DNA of 64,000 bases from an uncultured Flavobacteriales bacterium. Its GTDB lineage: Bacteria > Bacteroidota > Bacteroidia > Flavobacteriales > Schleiferiaceae. The translations under genes and the position numbers were made by a program. Below are positions 24,824-33,375 of this stretch, in pieces; the stretch's first letter is position 1; every line of letters starts with the position of its first letter. The notes beneath the pieces are model-generated. The model was given only the letters and a program-made list of their open reading frames with translations, was not told the origin of the DNA and made no database searches. The stretch covers positions 1,459,734 through 1,523,733 of the forward strand of contig CAJXKC010000001.1 in NCBI GenBank assembly GCA_913055685.1, given 5' to 3'.

Positions 24824-27772
24824 TCATGCCATCTCAAAATTCACATAAGGCAAGCGTTCAATGTATTTAGCTTCTACACTCACAAAATCGTATTCTTCGA
24901 TTACCAGGCCACGGATGAGGTAAATGCCCTTGCCCTGGAAGGGGTATTTTTCGGCCACGGGAGGGAAGTGAACGGTATCGATGAAATGTCCTTTTTGATC
25001 GAGAAAAGTACCGAACATCATATGGCGAGCCTGCCGACCACGGGTGGTCACATTTTTTACGTGGATCAAGTAGCCGCAAAGTTTTACTTCTTCACCAATA
25101 TGATCGGCCAGTTCTTGGGCCGGTAAGCAGCCTTCCGGCAGATGGGGTACTAGTCCGAAGGGTGAGCTAAGCGGAAAGCCCAAAAGCTCAATCTGATCAA
25201 TGGCATTTTCATGCTTGCTTTGCTCTAGAGCGGGTAAATGCAGCTCTTTTTGGGTATTGCGGAATAACTCATTTACCGGGGCCGATTTTTTGGCGGCTCC
25301 CAAAATAAAGTGAGCTTCCCAGAGCAATTTCTTTTTATCGGCTTCAAAGAGTCGGAAGGCATTGATGCGAATCAATAGAATTAATTGCTCCAAGGAAATA
25401 GCCACCCGCTCCAAGAATTCTTTAAGGCTTTTAAACTTGCCGTGTAGTTGTCTTTCTCGCAAGATTTCTATGGCGACCTGCTGCTCTAAGTCTTTGAGCA
25501 TACCCAAGCCCAGAAAGATACGCTTGCCCAGTAGCACCGCTTCCATCTCCGAATTATTGATACAGGGAGCTTCTATTTCTCCGCCTTCTAAACGCGCTTC
25601 ATTGAGATAGGTCTCTACCGAATAAAAGCCTCCACCATTATTAATTGTTGCTACCAAGTACTCTAGTGGATAATAGGCCTTTAGGTATAAGCTCTGATAG
25701 CTCTCTACGGCATAGCTGGCGGAATGCCCTTTGGCAAAGGCATAGTTGCCAAAACTTTCAATTTGCCGCCACACTTCAGCAGTTACTTCTTCACTGTAGC
25801 CCTTTTCGTGGCAATTGCGGAAGAACTTATCCTTAATGCTGTCAAACTCATTTCGTTCTCGAAACTTCCAACTCATACCCCGACGTAAAACATCGGCTTC
25901 TTCCAAACTTAAGCCGGCAAAATAGTGTGCTACTTTAAGCACATCTTCTTGGTAAACCATTACTCCGTAGGTTTCTTCTAGTATTTCACCAATACGTGGA
26001 TGGATGTATTGCCGTCGTTCGGGTTCGCGAAAACGCTTAATGTATTCGGCCATCATGCCACTGGCCGAAACGCCTGGTCGAATAATGGAGCTGGCGGCTA
26101 CTAAGCCTAAATAGGTGTCGGCGCGAAGCTTGCGCAAAAGGGCGCGCATGGCCGGCGACTCTACGTAAAAGCAAGCCATGGTTTGTCCATTGCGCAGCAA
26201 TGATTTTATCTTTTCGTCTTGGTAAAAAGGTTTAACCTGATGGATATCTAGCTCTTGGGCCTCGGCATGTTTCTCTCGCACCAATTCTACCGCTTCTTTA
26301 ATCTTGGCTAAACCTCTTTGTCCCAAGATATCAAACTTGTAGAGGCCAATGTCTTCGGCGCTATACATATCGAAGTGGGTAGTTGGAAAGCCTTTCGGCG
26401 GAAGGAAAGTACTGCCGTAATGGTAGATTTCTTTTTCGGGAATAAGAATACCACTGGCGTGAATGCTTAGGTGATGCGGAAAATCTTCGATGCGTTTGCC
26501 ATAGCGTAAAACTAGCCTTTGCATATCATCCCAGTTGCCGCCGCCCTTTTTGCGGGCGCGACTCAGTTCATCAATATCTCGGGAGGGGAGTCCCAAAACC
26601 TTACCGAGCTCTCGCACTACCGCCCGGTACTTAAAGGTGGTGTAGGAGCCCAATAAGCTAGCGGTAGGGAAGCGCTCAAAAATATAGCGGGTTACATCGG
26701 CCCGATCGCGCCAGGAAAAGTCGATGTCGAAGTCAGGCGGCTGTCGCCGTGATAGGTTGATGAAGCGCTCAAAATAGAGGTCTAGTTCAATTGGGTCTAC
26801 GTCGGTAATGCGCAGGAGGTAGGCCACTAGGCTATTGGCGCCGCTACCGCGTCCTACGTAGTAATAATTACGCCGACGAGCATAGTTTACAATGTCCCAA
26901 TTGATCAGAAAATAGCTGTAATAACCGCGTTTCTCGATAACGTCCAGTTCTTTTTCTAGTCGCTCGTATACCTCCGGACCCGCTTTGGGATAACGGTATT
27001 CCAGTCCATTGTAGCAGAGGGAACGGATAATCTCCCGATCACCGGTAAGGCTATCGGTATAAAACTGTCTATTCTGACTACGGGCGTAGTTCTTAAACTC
27101 GAAGTCGAGCTGGCAATCGGCTAGTAATCTTTCGGTATTGGCAATAATGCGCGGGTATTCCGAAAAGTGTGCTTTTAACTGGCGGCTATTCCATAAACCC
27201 CAGTGGGCTGCAGCTTGGGCCTCTGGTTTAAGTTTGCTGAGTAAGGTGTTTTCGCCAACGGCCCGCAGTAAACGGTGGGTGTTAAAATCGCGTTTATCAC
27301 GAAAACTATTAGGATGAAGAATCACCATTTTATCCTGCCGATCCTTCAAGGCAGAAAAACGCAGCTTGTTGAGCTCTTGTGGCTCTAGGCCGATGTATTC
27401 GTGTTCGCGCAATTGCCTTTTGGGAACGCGGTCGAAGGGATAAATAATATAGGCCTTCTCTAAGGGGGCTTCCAACTCAAAGGGCTCATTTTGCATTTGG
27501 CGGCGGGAGAGATAGGTGTTCATCTCGGCAAAAGCGGCTTCATCCCGCGCTAGTGCTAGGTAGAGCCGACGGTGGTTTTGATGGAAGTCGATTCCCACTA
27601 CCGGGCGAATACCATCCTCTTTGGCCAAACGAATAAACTCAATGCAGGCCGCCGAGGTATTGATGTCGCAAAGAGCAAGGCATTCTTCTCCTTGCTCTTG
27701 CGCCCAGGCTAGCCATTCTTTGGGGGAGAGTACCCCATAATTGAAACTGTAGTAACTGTGGTGATTGAGCAT
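24824..27772 (-). CDS. Second DNA polymerase III alpha subunit (translesion type)
   Basis: A 982-residue C-family polymerase, shorter than the replicative enzyme and lacking the exonuclease. It starts only 2 bases after the Y-family polymerase gene, the arrangement of ImuB-DnaE2 mutagenesis cassettes. The PHP domain is degenerate: LNHHSYYS in place of LHxHS, and CDINTSAA in place of TDHGN. The polymerase core keeps PPDFDIDF (catalytic Asps near 345), YVGRGSGANSLVAYLL and FAKGHSASYAVESYQ. An OB-like C-terminal part (VKLCGYLIHVKNVTTRG) is present. It likely works with the DinB-type polymerase in damage-induced synthesis. Confidence 0.9.
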   Translation of the reverse strand: MLNHHSYYSFNYGVLSPKEWLAWAQEQGEECLALCDINTSAACIEFIRLAKEDGIRPVVGIDFHQNHRRLYLALARDEAAFAEMNTYLSRRQMQNEPFELEAPLEKAYIIYPFDRVPKRQLREHEYIGLEPQELNKLRFSALKDRQDKMVILHPNSFRDKRDFNTHRLLRAVGENTLLSKLKPEAQAAAHWGLWNSRQLKAHFSEYPRIIANTERLLADCQLDFEFKNYARSQNRQFYTDSLTGDREIIRSLCYNGLEYRYPKAGPEVYERLEKELDVIEKRGYYSYFLINWDIVNYARRRNYYYVGRGSGANSLVAYLLRITDVDPIELDLYFERFINLSRRQPPDFDIDFSWRDRADVTRYIFERFPTASLLGSYTTFKYRAVVRELGKVLGLPSRDIDELSRARKKGGGNWDDMQRLVLRYGKRIEDFPHHLSIHASGILIPEKEIYHYGSTFLPPKGFPTTHFDMYSAEDIGLYKFDILGQRGLAKIKEAVELVREKHAEAQELDIHQVKPFYQDEKIKSLLRNGQTMACFYVESPAMRALLRKLRADTYLGLVAASSIIRPGVSASGMMAEYIKRFREPERRQYIHPRIGEILEETYGVMVYQEDVLKVAHYFAGLSLEEADVLRRGMSWKFRERNEFDSIKDKFFRNCHEKGYSEEVTAEVWRQIESFGNYAFAKGHSASYAVESYQSLYLKAYYPLEYLVATINNGGGFYSVETYLNEARLEGGEIEAPCINNSEMEAVLLGKRIFLGLGMLKDLEQQVAIEILRERQLHGKFKSLKEFLERVAISLEQLILLIRINAFRLFEADKKKLLWEAHFILGAAKKSAPVNELFRNTQKELHLPALEQSKHENAIDQIELLGFPLSSPFGLVPHLPEGCLPAQELADHIGEEVKLCGYLIHVKNVTTRGRQARHMMFGTFLDQKGHFIDTVHFPPVAEKYPFQGKGIYLIRGLVIEEYDFVSVEAKYIERLPYVNFEMA

Positions 27773-27774
27773 TT

Positions 27775-28998
27775 TTACTGTCTGCGATGTGCCATAATTG
27801 CGGGAGCCATACCATTAAAGGGGTTGGCTCTTCCTAAGCCATTAGATTCTAAAGTTTTGGCTCTTTTTACAGCATTGCTGCCAAAGCGCTTACGCATGCG
27901 GTCCATCGCTTGGTAGAGACGGATTTTTTCGGCACTGTCCTCAAAGAGGTTAATTTGGTGGCCGCCGCCTACCAGGTGACTAAAACGCAAACCGATTAGG
28001 CGCACTAAGAGCCGCCGTTCGTAGAGTTTTTCGAATAATTCCTTGCTAATGGCCAGTAGCTTATCGTCATTACTGGTATAGGGAATCCGTTTTTGTAAGG
28101 TGTAAGTATTAAAGTCGGAATAACGGATTTTTACCGTAACGCAAGCGGTAAGCTTATCACCTTGCCGTAACTGAAAGGCTAAACTTTCGGCCATTGCTAC
28201 GATAAGGGTGTCCAACTTCTGAACGTCGGTGGTGTCCTTTTGGAAGGTACGCTCCAAGGAAATGGATTTTCGCTCTTGGTAAGCGACGACCGGACTAGTA
28301 TCAATGCCATTGGCCTTGAGCCAAATACTGCTTCCCGATTTACCCATGGCTTTTTCCATTACTTCTATGGGCATGGCTTGTAAGGTGTAGATGTGTTTAA
28401 TGCCCATGCGGTTGAGGAGCAGAGAAGTTTTTTGCCCTACCATGGGAATTTTCTTTACCGGTAAAGGCGCTAAAAAGGGCTTTTCGGTACCCTTGGGGAC
28501 TTCGAGGCGGTTGTTGGGCTTGGCTTCTCCAGTGGCTACCTTGGCTACTGTTTTATTGGTGGATAAGCCAAAGGAAATGGGTAAACCCGTTTCGCGAATA
28601 ATTTTCTCTCGCATCTCGGAGGCGAGCTTATAACAACCAAAAAAGCGATCCATGCCACTTAGGTCGGCGTAAAATTCATCGATACTCGGCTTCTCAAATA
28701 GGGGAACTTCTTCTTTAATGATTTCGGTAATAATAGTAGAGTATTTACTATAGCGACTGCTGTCTCCTTTAATAACAATGGCCTCCGGGCAAAGCTGCAT
28801 CGCCGTGCGCATGGGCATGCCCGAATGCACCCCAAAGCGTCTTGCTTCATAACTGCAGGAGGCCACCACGCCGCGACTACTAGTGCCGCCCACCAATACC
28901 GGTTTCGCCTCTAAAGCGCTGTTATGCAGCCGCTCTACCGATACAAAAAAACTGTCGAGGTCGAGGTGTAAAATGGTCTTAGAATCCCCTTTCCACAT
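27775..28998 (-). CDS. dinB: DNA polymerase IV (Y family)
   Basis: A 407-residue translesion polymerase. ILHLDLDSFFVSVE (Asp13), YEARRFGVHSGMP and SIDEFYADLSG (Asp107, Glu108) form the active site; HhH motifs lie around VGQKTSLLLNRMG; the little-finger domain runs from ~230 (SISLERTF). FxxQ-like INLF near residue 350 could bind the sliding clamp. First gene of the cassette with the 982-residue DnaE. The promoter has an exact -7 box that overlaps an inverted repeat reaching the start codon. Confidence 0.95.
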   Translation of the reverse strand: MWKGDSKTILHLDLDSFFVSVERLHNSALEAKPVLVGGTSSRGVVASCSYEARRFGVHSGMPMRTAMQLCPEAIVIKGDSSRYSKYSTIITEIIKEEVPLFEKPSIDEFYADLSGMDRFFGCYKLASEMREKIIRETGLPISFGLSTNKTVAKVATGEAKPNNRLEVPKGTEKPFLAPLPVKKIPMVGQKTSLLLNRMGIKHIYTLQAMPIEVMEKAMGKSGSSIWLKANGIDTSPVVAYQERKSISLERTFQKDTTDVQKLDTLIVAMAESLAFQLRQGDKLTACVTVKIRYSDFNTYTLQKRIPYTSNDDKLLAISKELFEKLYERRLLVRLIGLRFSHLVGGGHQINLFEDSAEKIRLYQAMDRMRKRFGSNAVKRAKTLESNGLGRANPFNGMAPAIMAHRRQ

Positions 28999-29031
28999 TT
29001 TGCTATTAATTTTAGAATGATAGCAAAGTTA
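28999..29031 (-). promoter_or_regulatory. dinB promoter with inverted repeat
   Basis: TTTGCTAT (28999-29006) and ATAGCAAA (29020-29027) are perfect 8-base arms separated by 13 bases. The right arm overlaps the minus-strand -7 box TAACTTTG (29024-29031) and the left arm touches the ATG, so a repressor binding here could block the cassette. Confidence 0.5.
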
Positions 29032-29108
29032 GAAAATACTAAGATTGGAACATGAGTCTCCTGCCTCTATTTTTTAGAGTCCTGTTTTAGAGTGGAATAA
29101 GTTTTTAA

Positions 29109-30146
29109 CTAAGGTTTAGCGAAGAAAGGATTGTCTACAAAGTGCTGATCATCAAGCGAAAGGAGAAAGGCCAGCAAATCAGCTCTTTCCTGGGTGCTTA
29201 GTGTGAAGGGGCGCACTAGAGGCGACTGATTTGGATGTTGTTTGCCTCCTTCTTCGTAGTGTCGAATGACCTCTTCCAGCTTATTGAAACGTCCATCGTG
29301 CATGTAAGGAGCGGTAAAGCCTAAATTGCGCAGAGAAGGGACTTTAGTCCGCCCCTCATCATTAGGATCATTACTTAGCCGCATGCGCAGGGGGTCCCGG
29401 TATACCGAGTCTAGACCATTGTTTTCGAAACTGTAATTGGTAAAATTGAAGCCAGAATGACAACTAGCGCATTGGGTACGACTAGAGAAAAACAGCTCCA
29501 TGCCTCTTTTTTCCGATTCATTCAAAGCGGCCGATTGTCCCTGGTAAAGATATTTGTCGTAAGCACTTTGCCCACTTATTAAGCTGCGCTGAAAAACACC
29601 CAGTGCACGAGTAATCACCCAGGGGTCGGGTTCTCTAGCATAGGCTTCCTGGCTTAATCGACGGTAAGTAGCACTTTGCTGTAGTTTAACTGCAATTTCG
29701 GGCATGCTATGGTCAAACTCATTGTGTTCTTGTACAGGTACCAAAGCCTGCATTTCTAGGCTGGGAACGCTACCTTCTCTTAAAAAATAAGGGTGATAGC
29801 CAATATTAGCTAAAGCAGTAGCATTGCGTGTTCCAGGGCGGTTTTTAATGCCAGGACTAAAGGCTTTGTCATCCGCAAAAGCGAGATCTTGACGATGACA
29901 ACTTGCACAACTAATACTACTGTCTCTAGAGAGAATGGGATCGTAAAAGAGTCGCTTTCCCAGCCTCCAACGTGCCAAACTAAAAGCATTGTCTTCGGGG
30001 AAGTCCATTTCCGGAAAGCCCGGAGGAATTTCCAAAGAAAACTCCTCCGGTTCCGGCAATGCTTTCACTTCCTTACGACAGGAAACTGTACTAAGGCTAT
30101 ACACCGCTAGGCCTATCCCTAAAAGTATGTAGCGCTTACTTTTCAA
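29109..30146 (-). CDS. MauG/CcpA-type di-heme protein, FWDG motif lost
   Basis: A 345-residue lipoprotein (lipobox STVSC, Cys23) of the bacterial di-heme cytochrome c peroxidase/MauG family. Two heme c sites: CASCHRQDLAF (near 81) and CASCHSGFNF (near 226). The distal segment SLRNLGFTAPYMHDGRFNKLEEVI is typical. Where the family usually has FWDGR, this protein reads YFLREG, so the conserved Trp and Asp are replaced. It is the last gene of the MbnP operon, 3 bases after the other di-heme gene. It may be an MbnH-like oxidase acting on the MbnP partner, or an electron-transfer protein. Confidence 0.88.
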   Translation of the reverse strand: MKSKRYILLGIGLAVYSLSTVSCRKEVKALPEPEEFSLEIPPGFPEMDFPEDNAFSLARWRLGKRLFYDPILSRDSSISCASCHRQDLAFADDKAFSPGIKNRPGTRNATALANIGYHPYFLREGSVPSLEMQALVPVQEHNEFDHSMPEIAVKLQQSATYRRLSQEAYAREPDPWVITRALGVFQRSLISGQSAYDKYLYQGQSAALNESEKRGMELFFSSRTQCASCHSGFNFTNYSFENNGLDSVYRDPLRMRLSNDPNDEGRTKVPSLRNLGFTAPYMHDGRFNKLEEVIRHYEEGGKQHPNQSPLVRPFTLSTQERADLLAFLLSLDDQHFVDNPFFAKP

Positions 30147-30149
30147 TGA

Positions 30150-31247
30150 TTAAAAAGGATCACTATAACGGGGGTCGCTAATTAAATCTTGATCGGTCAG
30201 GGTTTTTAAAAAGGCAATTAAATCAGCCTTATCCTGAGCCGTTAATTGTAAACCTCCGGATACGCGCGTGTAATTAAGGGCGGGGTCCAAGGTTGCAGAA
30301 GCTTTTAACCCATCATTATAATGATCAATCACTTCTTCTAAGGTGCTAAAGCGACCATCGTGCATATAAGGAGCGGTAAGCTCAATATTGCGTAAAGAAG
30401 TCACTTTAAACTTACCCTTATCCGCGGGGTCATTGGTGGCCTCATAGCGTCCCTCATCCATAAACTGACCATCCGCATCTAAGCCATTGTTCATGTATAG
30501 GTCATTTTCGAAGGTACGTCCCGCATGGCAATGCGCACAATCGGCACCAGAAGTGCTTGGAAATCCAGGATTAAACTCGTCGAAGAATAGCGCTCGACCT
30601 CTTTCTTCACTGGCACTTAAAGTGGCTTCGCCGCGCAAGAACTGATCGTATTTGCTATTGAAGGAAACAATCGAATTCATAAACTGCTCTAATGCCAATG
30701 ATATGCGCAGCTCATTGATTTCGTCGCTTCCAAAAGCACGAATAAATTGATTGCGATAGCTTTCCGAGTCTTTTAATTTGGCAATCACATTAGCCAAACT
30801 CTCATTCATTTCTAATGGATCCTGAATAGGCAAGAGCGCTTGGTCTCTCAATAAATGTGCGCGCCCATCCCAAAAGAATTCATTGGTATGCCAGGCCATG
30901 TTAAATACACTCATCGCCTGACGTTTACCCTCCATTCCTTCAACTCCAATCGAAAAACGAGCGGTATCGGTAAAGGCGTGCTCTTGGCGGTGACAACTGG
31001 CGCAAGACTGACTCCCATCCTTCGAAAGGCGGGGATCGTAGAAAAGCATGCGCCCTAGTTTTACCCCTTGAACAGTGAGAGGGTTGTCGGGGGCAATTGA
31101 AGGAGCGTCAAAATCTCCATATTCCAAATTGTAGGGACTGTCGTCGTAAACTACCGGGTCGGCAGCATTCTCTTTGTCATTCTCACAGGCCACCACAAAA
31201 ACTAATAGGGCCAGTAAACTGACCACCGAAATTTTCGAGTACTTCAT
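30150..31247 (-). CDS. MauG/CcpA-type di-heme peroxidase family protein
   Basis: A 365-residue lipoprotein (VVACEN lipobox, Cys21). Heme c sites CASCHRQEHAF (near 82) and CAHCHAGRTF (near 237); FFWDGRAHLL keeps the inter-heme Trp motif; SLRNIELTAPYMHDGRFSTL follows the second heme. It is homologous to its downstream neighbour and probably arose by tandem duplication. It follows the MbnP-like gene by 6 bases. In methanotrophs MbnH, a protein of this family, oxidises a Trp of MbnP to kynurenine; by context the same pairing is likely here. Confidence 0.92.
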   Translation of the reverse strand: MKYSKISVVSLLALLVFVVACENDKENAADPVVYDDSPYNLEYGDFDAPSIAPDNPLTVQGVKLGRMLFYDPRLSKDGSQSCASCHRQEHAFTDTARFSIGVEGMEGKRQAMSVFNMAWHTNEFFWDGRAHLLRDQALLPIQDPLEMNESLANVIAKLKDSESYRNQFIRAFGSDEINELRISLALEQFMNSIVSFNSKYDQFLRGEATLSASEERGRALFFDEFNPGFPSTSGADCAHCHAGRTFENDLYMNNGLDADGQFMDEGRYEATNDPADKGKFKVTSLRNIELTAPYMHDGRFSTLEEVIDHYNDGLKASATLDPALNYTRVSGGLQLTAQDKADLIAFLKTLTDQDLISDPRYSDPF

Positions 31248-31253
31248 GGTGCT

Positions 31254-32219
31254 CTATTTTACAACTAAACGTTCTTGTGCAATGGGCATGGAACCCTCAA
31301 TTAGCTGAACCATATAAATGCCCGCAGCCTCAATTTGCAAGTCGGTGCTACCATTTTTTGAAATGGGGCGACTTAGTACTAAACGACCTTGCATATCACG
31401 AACTTCTAAGATTGTATTAGTTCCTAGGCCTCTACTTTTAATGCTTACCTGGCCTTTGCTGGGATTAGGATATACCTTTAGCTCGGCTAAGGAATTTTGG
31501 TTTAAGCTTACATTCCCCGCACCAGCGCTAAAGACATGGTTTTGGAAATTGCTTAAAAGCGTAACCGCCTGAGCCGATGATCCGTGGTAGTTTAAACTGC
31601 CACTAACCGGGATATCTCTTAAGGCTTCGGCATAATCGCCATCTATAGCAATGGTTAAATCACTACCACTCCAGCTACCAGCGGTAGGGATGGTAACATA
31701 GCCGTAATTGTTGTCGCCTAAACCATGGATTTGCCAGCCAAGATTCATAGAACTACCAGTCTGCCCTTCAATAGCTACAAAGCGATAACCGGCAGACCAG
31801 CCCCAATGCATAGAAGGACTTTGAAAGGATAATGGGTGTTGCGATGGATAAGCCGAAATATCGGAATGATTTTTACCGGCATCTACACCCACCCCAAAGC
31901 GAATGCTGTCTAACTGAGTGATATTGTGATTGCCTAAGGAATCTAAACGCACATGGCCTTCACGCCCTACTTTTACTAATACGTAATGGTCGGTAATCGG
32001 TGTAACCTGACCCCCATCGTGGTAGAGGACGATTTCCGCTAAATAGTAGTCCAAGCGCTTAATGTTAAACTGATCGCCTAAATTGTTACTGGTGGTAGTA
32101 TTGGCATCGTAGGTGTTGGCGCCTAAACGGTGATTAATTAATAAATGTACCTCGCTTTGTGCCCCTGCACTTAAACTAAAAATTAAGGCTAGAGCAATAC
32201 TTAAAATATTCTTATTCAT
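31254..32219 (-). CDS. MbnP-like copper-binding protein with T9SS sorting domain
   Basis: A 321-residue exported protein. Signal peptide (1-20, SLSAGAQ), then an MbnP-family domain: INHRLGANTYD, FNIKRLDYYLAEIVLYHD, IRFGVGVDAGKNH, and SPSMHWGWSAGYRFVAIEG with the conserved Trp pair next to Met/His. From about residue 245 a T9SS type A domain (LKVYPNPSKGQVS, ending ERLVVK) is attached, which should place it on the cell surface. The two di-heme genes lie directly downstream. Role inferred: copper capture at the surface. Confidence 0.85.
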   Translation of the reverse strand: MNKNILSIALALIFSLSAGAQSEVHLLINHRLGANTYDANTTTSNNLGDQFNIKRLDYYLAEIVLYHDGGQVTPITDHYVLVKVGREGHVRLDSLGNHNITQLDSIRFGVGVDAGKNHSDISAYPSQHPLSFQSPSMHWGWSAGYRFVAIEGQTGSSMNLGWQIHGLGDNNYGYVTIPTAGSWSGSDLTIAIDGDYAEALRDIPVSGSLNYHGSSAQAVTLLSNFQNHVFSAGAGNVSLNQNSLAELKVYPNPSKGQVSIKSRGLGTNTILEVRDMQGRLVLSRPISKNGSTDLQIEAAGIYMVQLIEGSMPIAQERLVVK

Positions 32220-32273
32220 AATGTTTCTGATTTTTAAATTATAGGAAAATACGGTTTCGATAATCCTTTAATT

Positions 32274-32729
32274 CTAAATCAGAAAAACTTGAAATTGGAG
32301 GTTTAGCTTTTTCTTCGGTAAGGGAGGTTTATACCGGCGGTATTCGATGAAATCTGGTGTATGAGTGGGAAACTTTAAAGCAATAGGGGAGGAAAGGGCC
32401 AGTGTCGGGCATAGACTTAGCTCCATTTCGGGTCCAAAGTCATTAAGCATTTCCAGATCTAAAACTTCAAGCTTTAATTCCTCATCATTACAGCATTTTT
32501 TCTTTTTAGGCTTTTTTACCCTTGTGCTAGCCGTGCAATGTTTCTTAGACTCCGCGCAGCAGGCGCCAGGAGATTCTTCGACTAACTGCTTGGCATGTTC
32601 ACAAACTTCGGGTTCGGAAAAAATAGCCCAAGAGTGAATTTCGCCACCACAAGAGTGAATGCCTATGTCTAAACCGGTTAGGGACAGGAGCATACTTCCA
32701 ATTACTAAGATGGCGGCCAATTTTTTCAC
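32274..32729 (-). CDS. Cys-rich HYC_CC_PP-like small exported protein
   Basis: A 151-residue exported protein with signal peptide (1-21). GIHSCGGEIHSWAIF resembles the HYCGG motif, ACCAESKKHC and KKKCCNDEE supply paired Cys, and YKPPLPKKK the proline motif of the Bacteroidota HYC_CC_PP family. Nine or more Cys/His in a short protein suggest metal handling, and the location 54 bases upstream of the MbnP-like gene in the same orientation supports copper. Family assignment is by motif memory, so moderate. Confidence 0.7.
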   Translation of the reverse strand: MKKLAAILVIGSMLLSLTGLDIGIHSCGGEIHSWAIFSEPEVCEHAKQLVEESPGACCAESKKHCTASTRVKKPKKKKCCNDEELKLEVLDLEMLNDFGPEMELSLCPTLALSSPIALKFPTHTPDFIEYRRYKPPLPKKKLNLQFQVFLI

Positions 32730-32816
32730 AGGCCTAAAATAAGAAAACTGAATTATCCGGACCTAATCGCCTAGTATCTAGATTAAAAATTAACTTCGAA
32801 ACATGGGAACCCAAAG

Positions 32817-33341
32817 ATGAAAAAACAAGAAATTCAAGCTAAACTCATTGCTCAACATCAAGACTTAATGGACTATTTAGGCGCATTAAGTGATGAAGCC
32901 TTGCATCAGCAAAAGGAAGGCAAATGGTCGGCCCTCCAAAACCTCGACCACCTGCTAAAATCTCTGCAAATTGTAAATGGCGCCATAAACAAGCCTAGTT
33001 TTCTTTTGCGCCGTATGTTTGGTAAACCCAATCGGCCCGCTCGAAGCTACGATCAATTGGTGCAGCGCTACCAAGAAAAATCGGCCCAAGCCACCGCCAA
33101 AGCTCCCGAACGATTTGCGGCCCGGCAGTCGAAAGAGCTTAAGCCCCAAGAGGTGATGGCTGCTTATGAGAAGGAAATTCAAAAATTCTTCAAATTTGTA
33201 AGAAAGGTAAAAGACCGTAAACTCGACGGTACGCTGGTACCACATCCACTTTTAGGAAAGCTTTTGATGCGGGAATTGCTCTATTTTATGCACTTCCATA
33301 CCGGACATCATTTTAAAGCCATAAAAATAAGTGCCAGCTAA
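32817..33341 (+). CDS. DinB-like (DUF664/DinB_2) four-helix protein
   Basis: A 174-residue soluble protein with the DinB/YfiT four-helix metal-binding fold: KWSALQNLDHLLKSL carries the first His and MHFHTGHHFKAI the C-terminal His pair (HxxxH). Members are metal-dependent thiol transferases or hydrolases; the substrate cannot be told here. It is unrelated to DNA polymerase IV despite the name. The downstream hemolysin III gene may be cotranscribed. Confidence 0.85.
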   Translation: MKKQEIQAKLIAQHQDLMDYLGALSDEALHQQKEGKWSALQNLDHLLKSLQIVNGAINKPSFLLRRMFGKPNRPARSYDQLVQRYQEKSAQATAKAPERFAARQSKELKPQEVMAAYEKEIQKFFKFVRKVKDRKLDGTLVPHPLLGKLLMRELLYFMHFHTGHHFKAIKISAS

Positions 33342-33375
33342 GGCAATAAATTGTCCCGCTCAACATTTAAAACTT

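Noticed and set aside
24824-27772. Second replicative polymerase
   Set aside because: Its size, missing exonuclease, degenerate PHP domain and coupling to dinB fit a translesion enzyme better.
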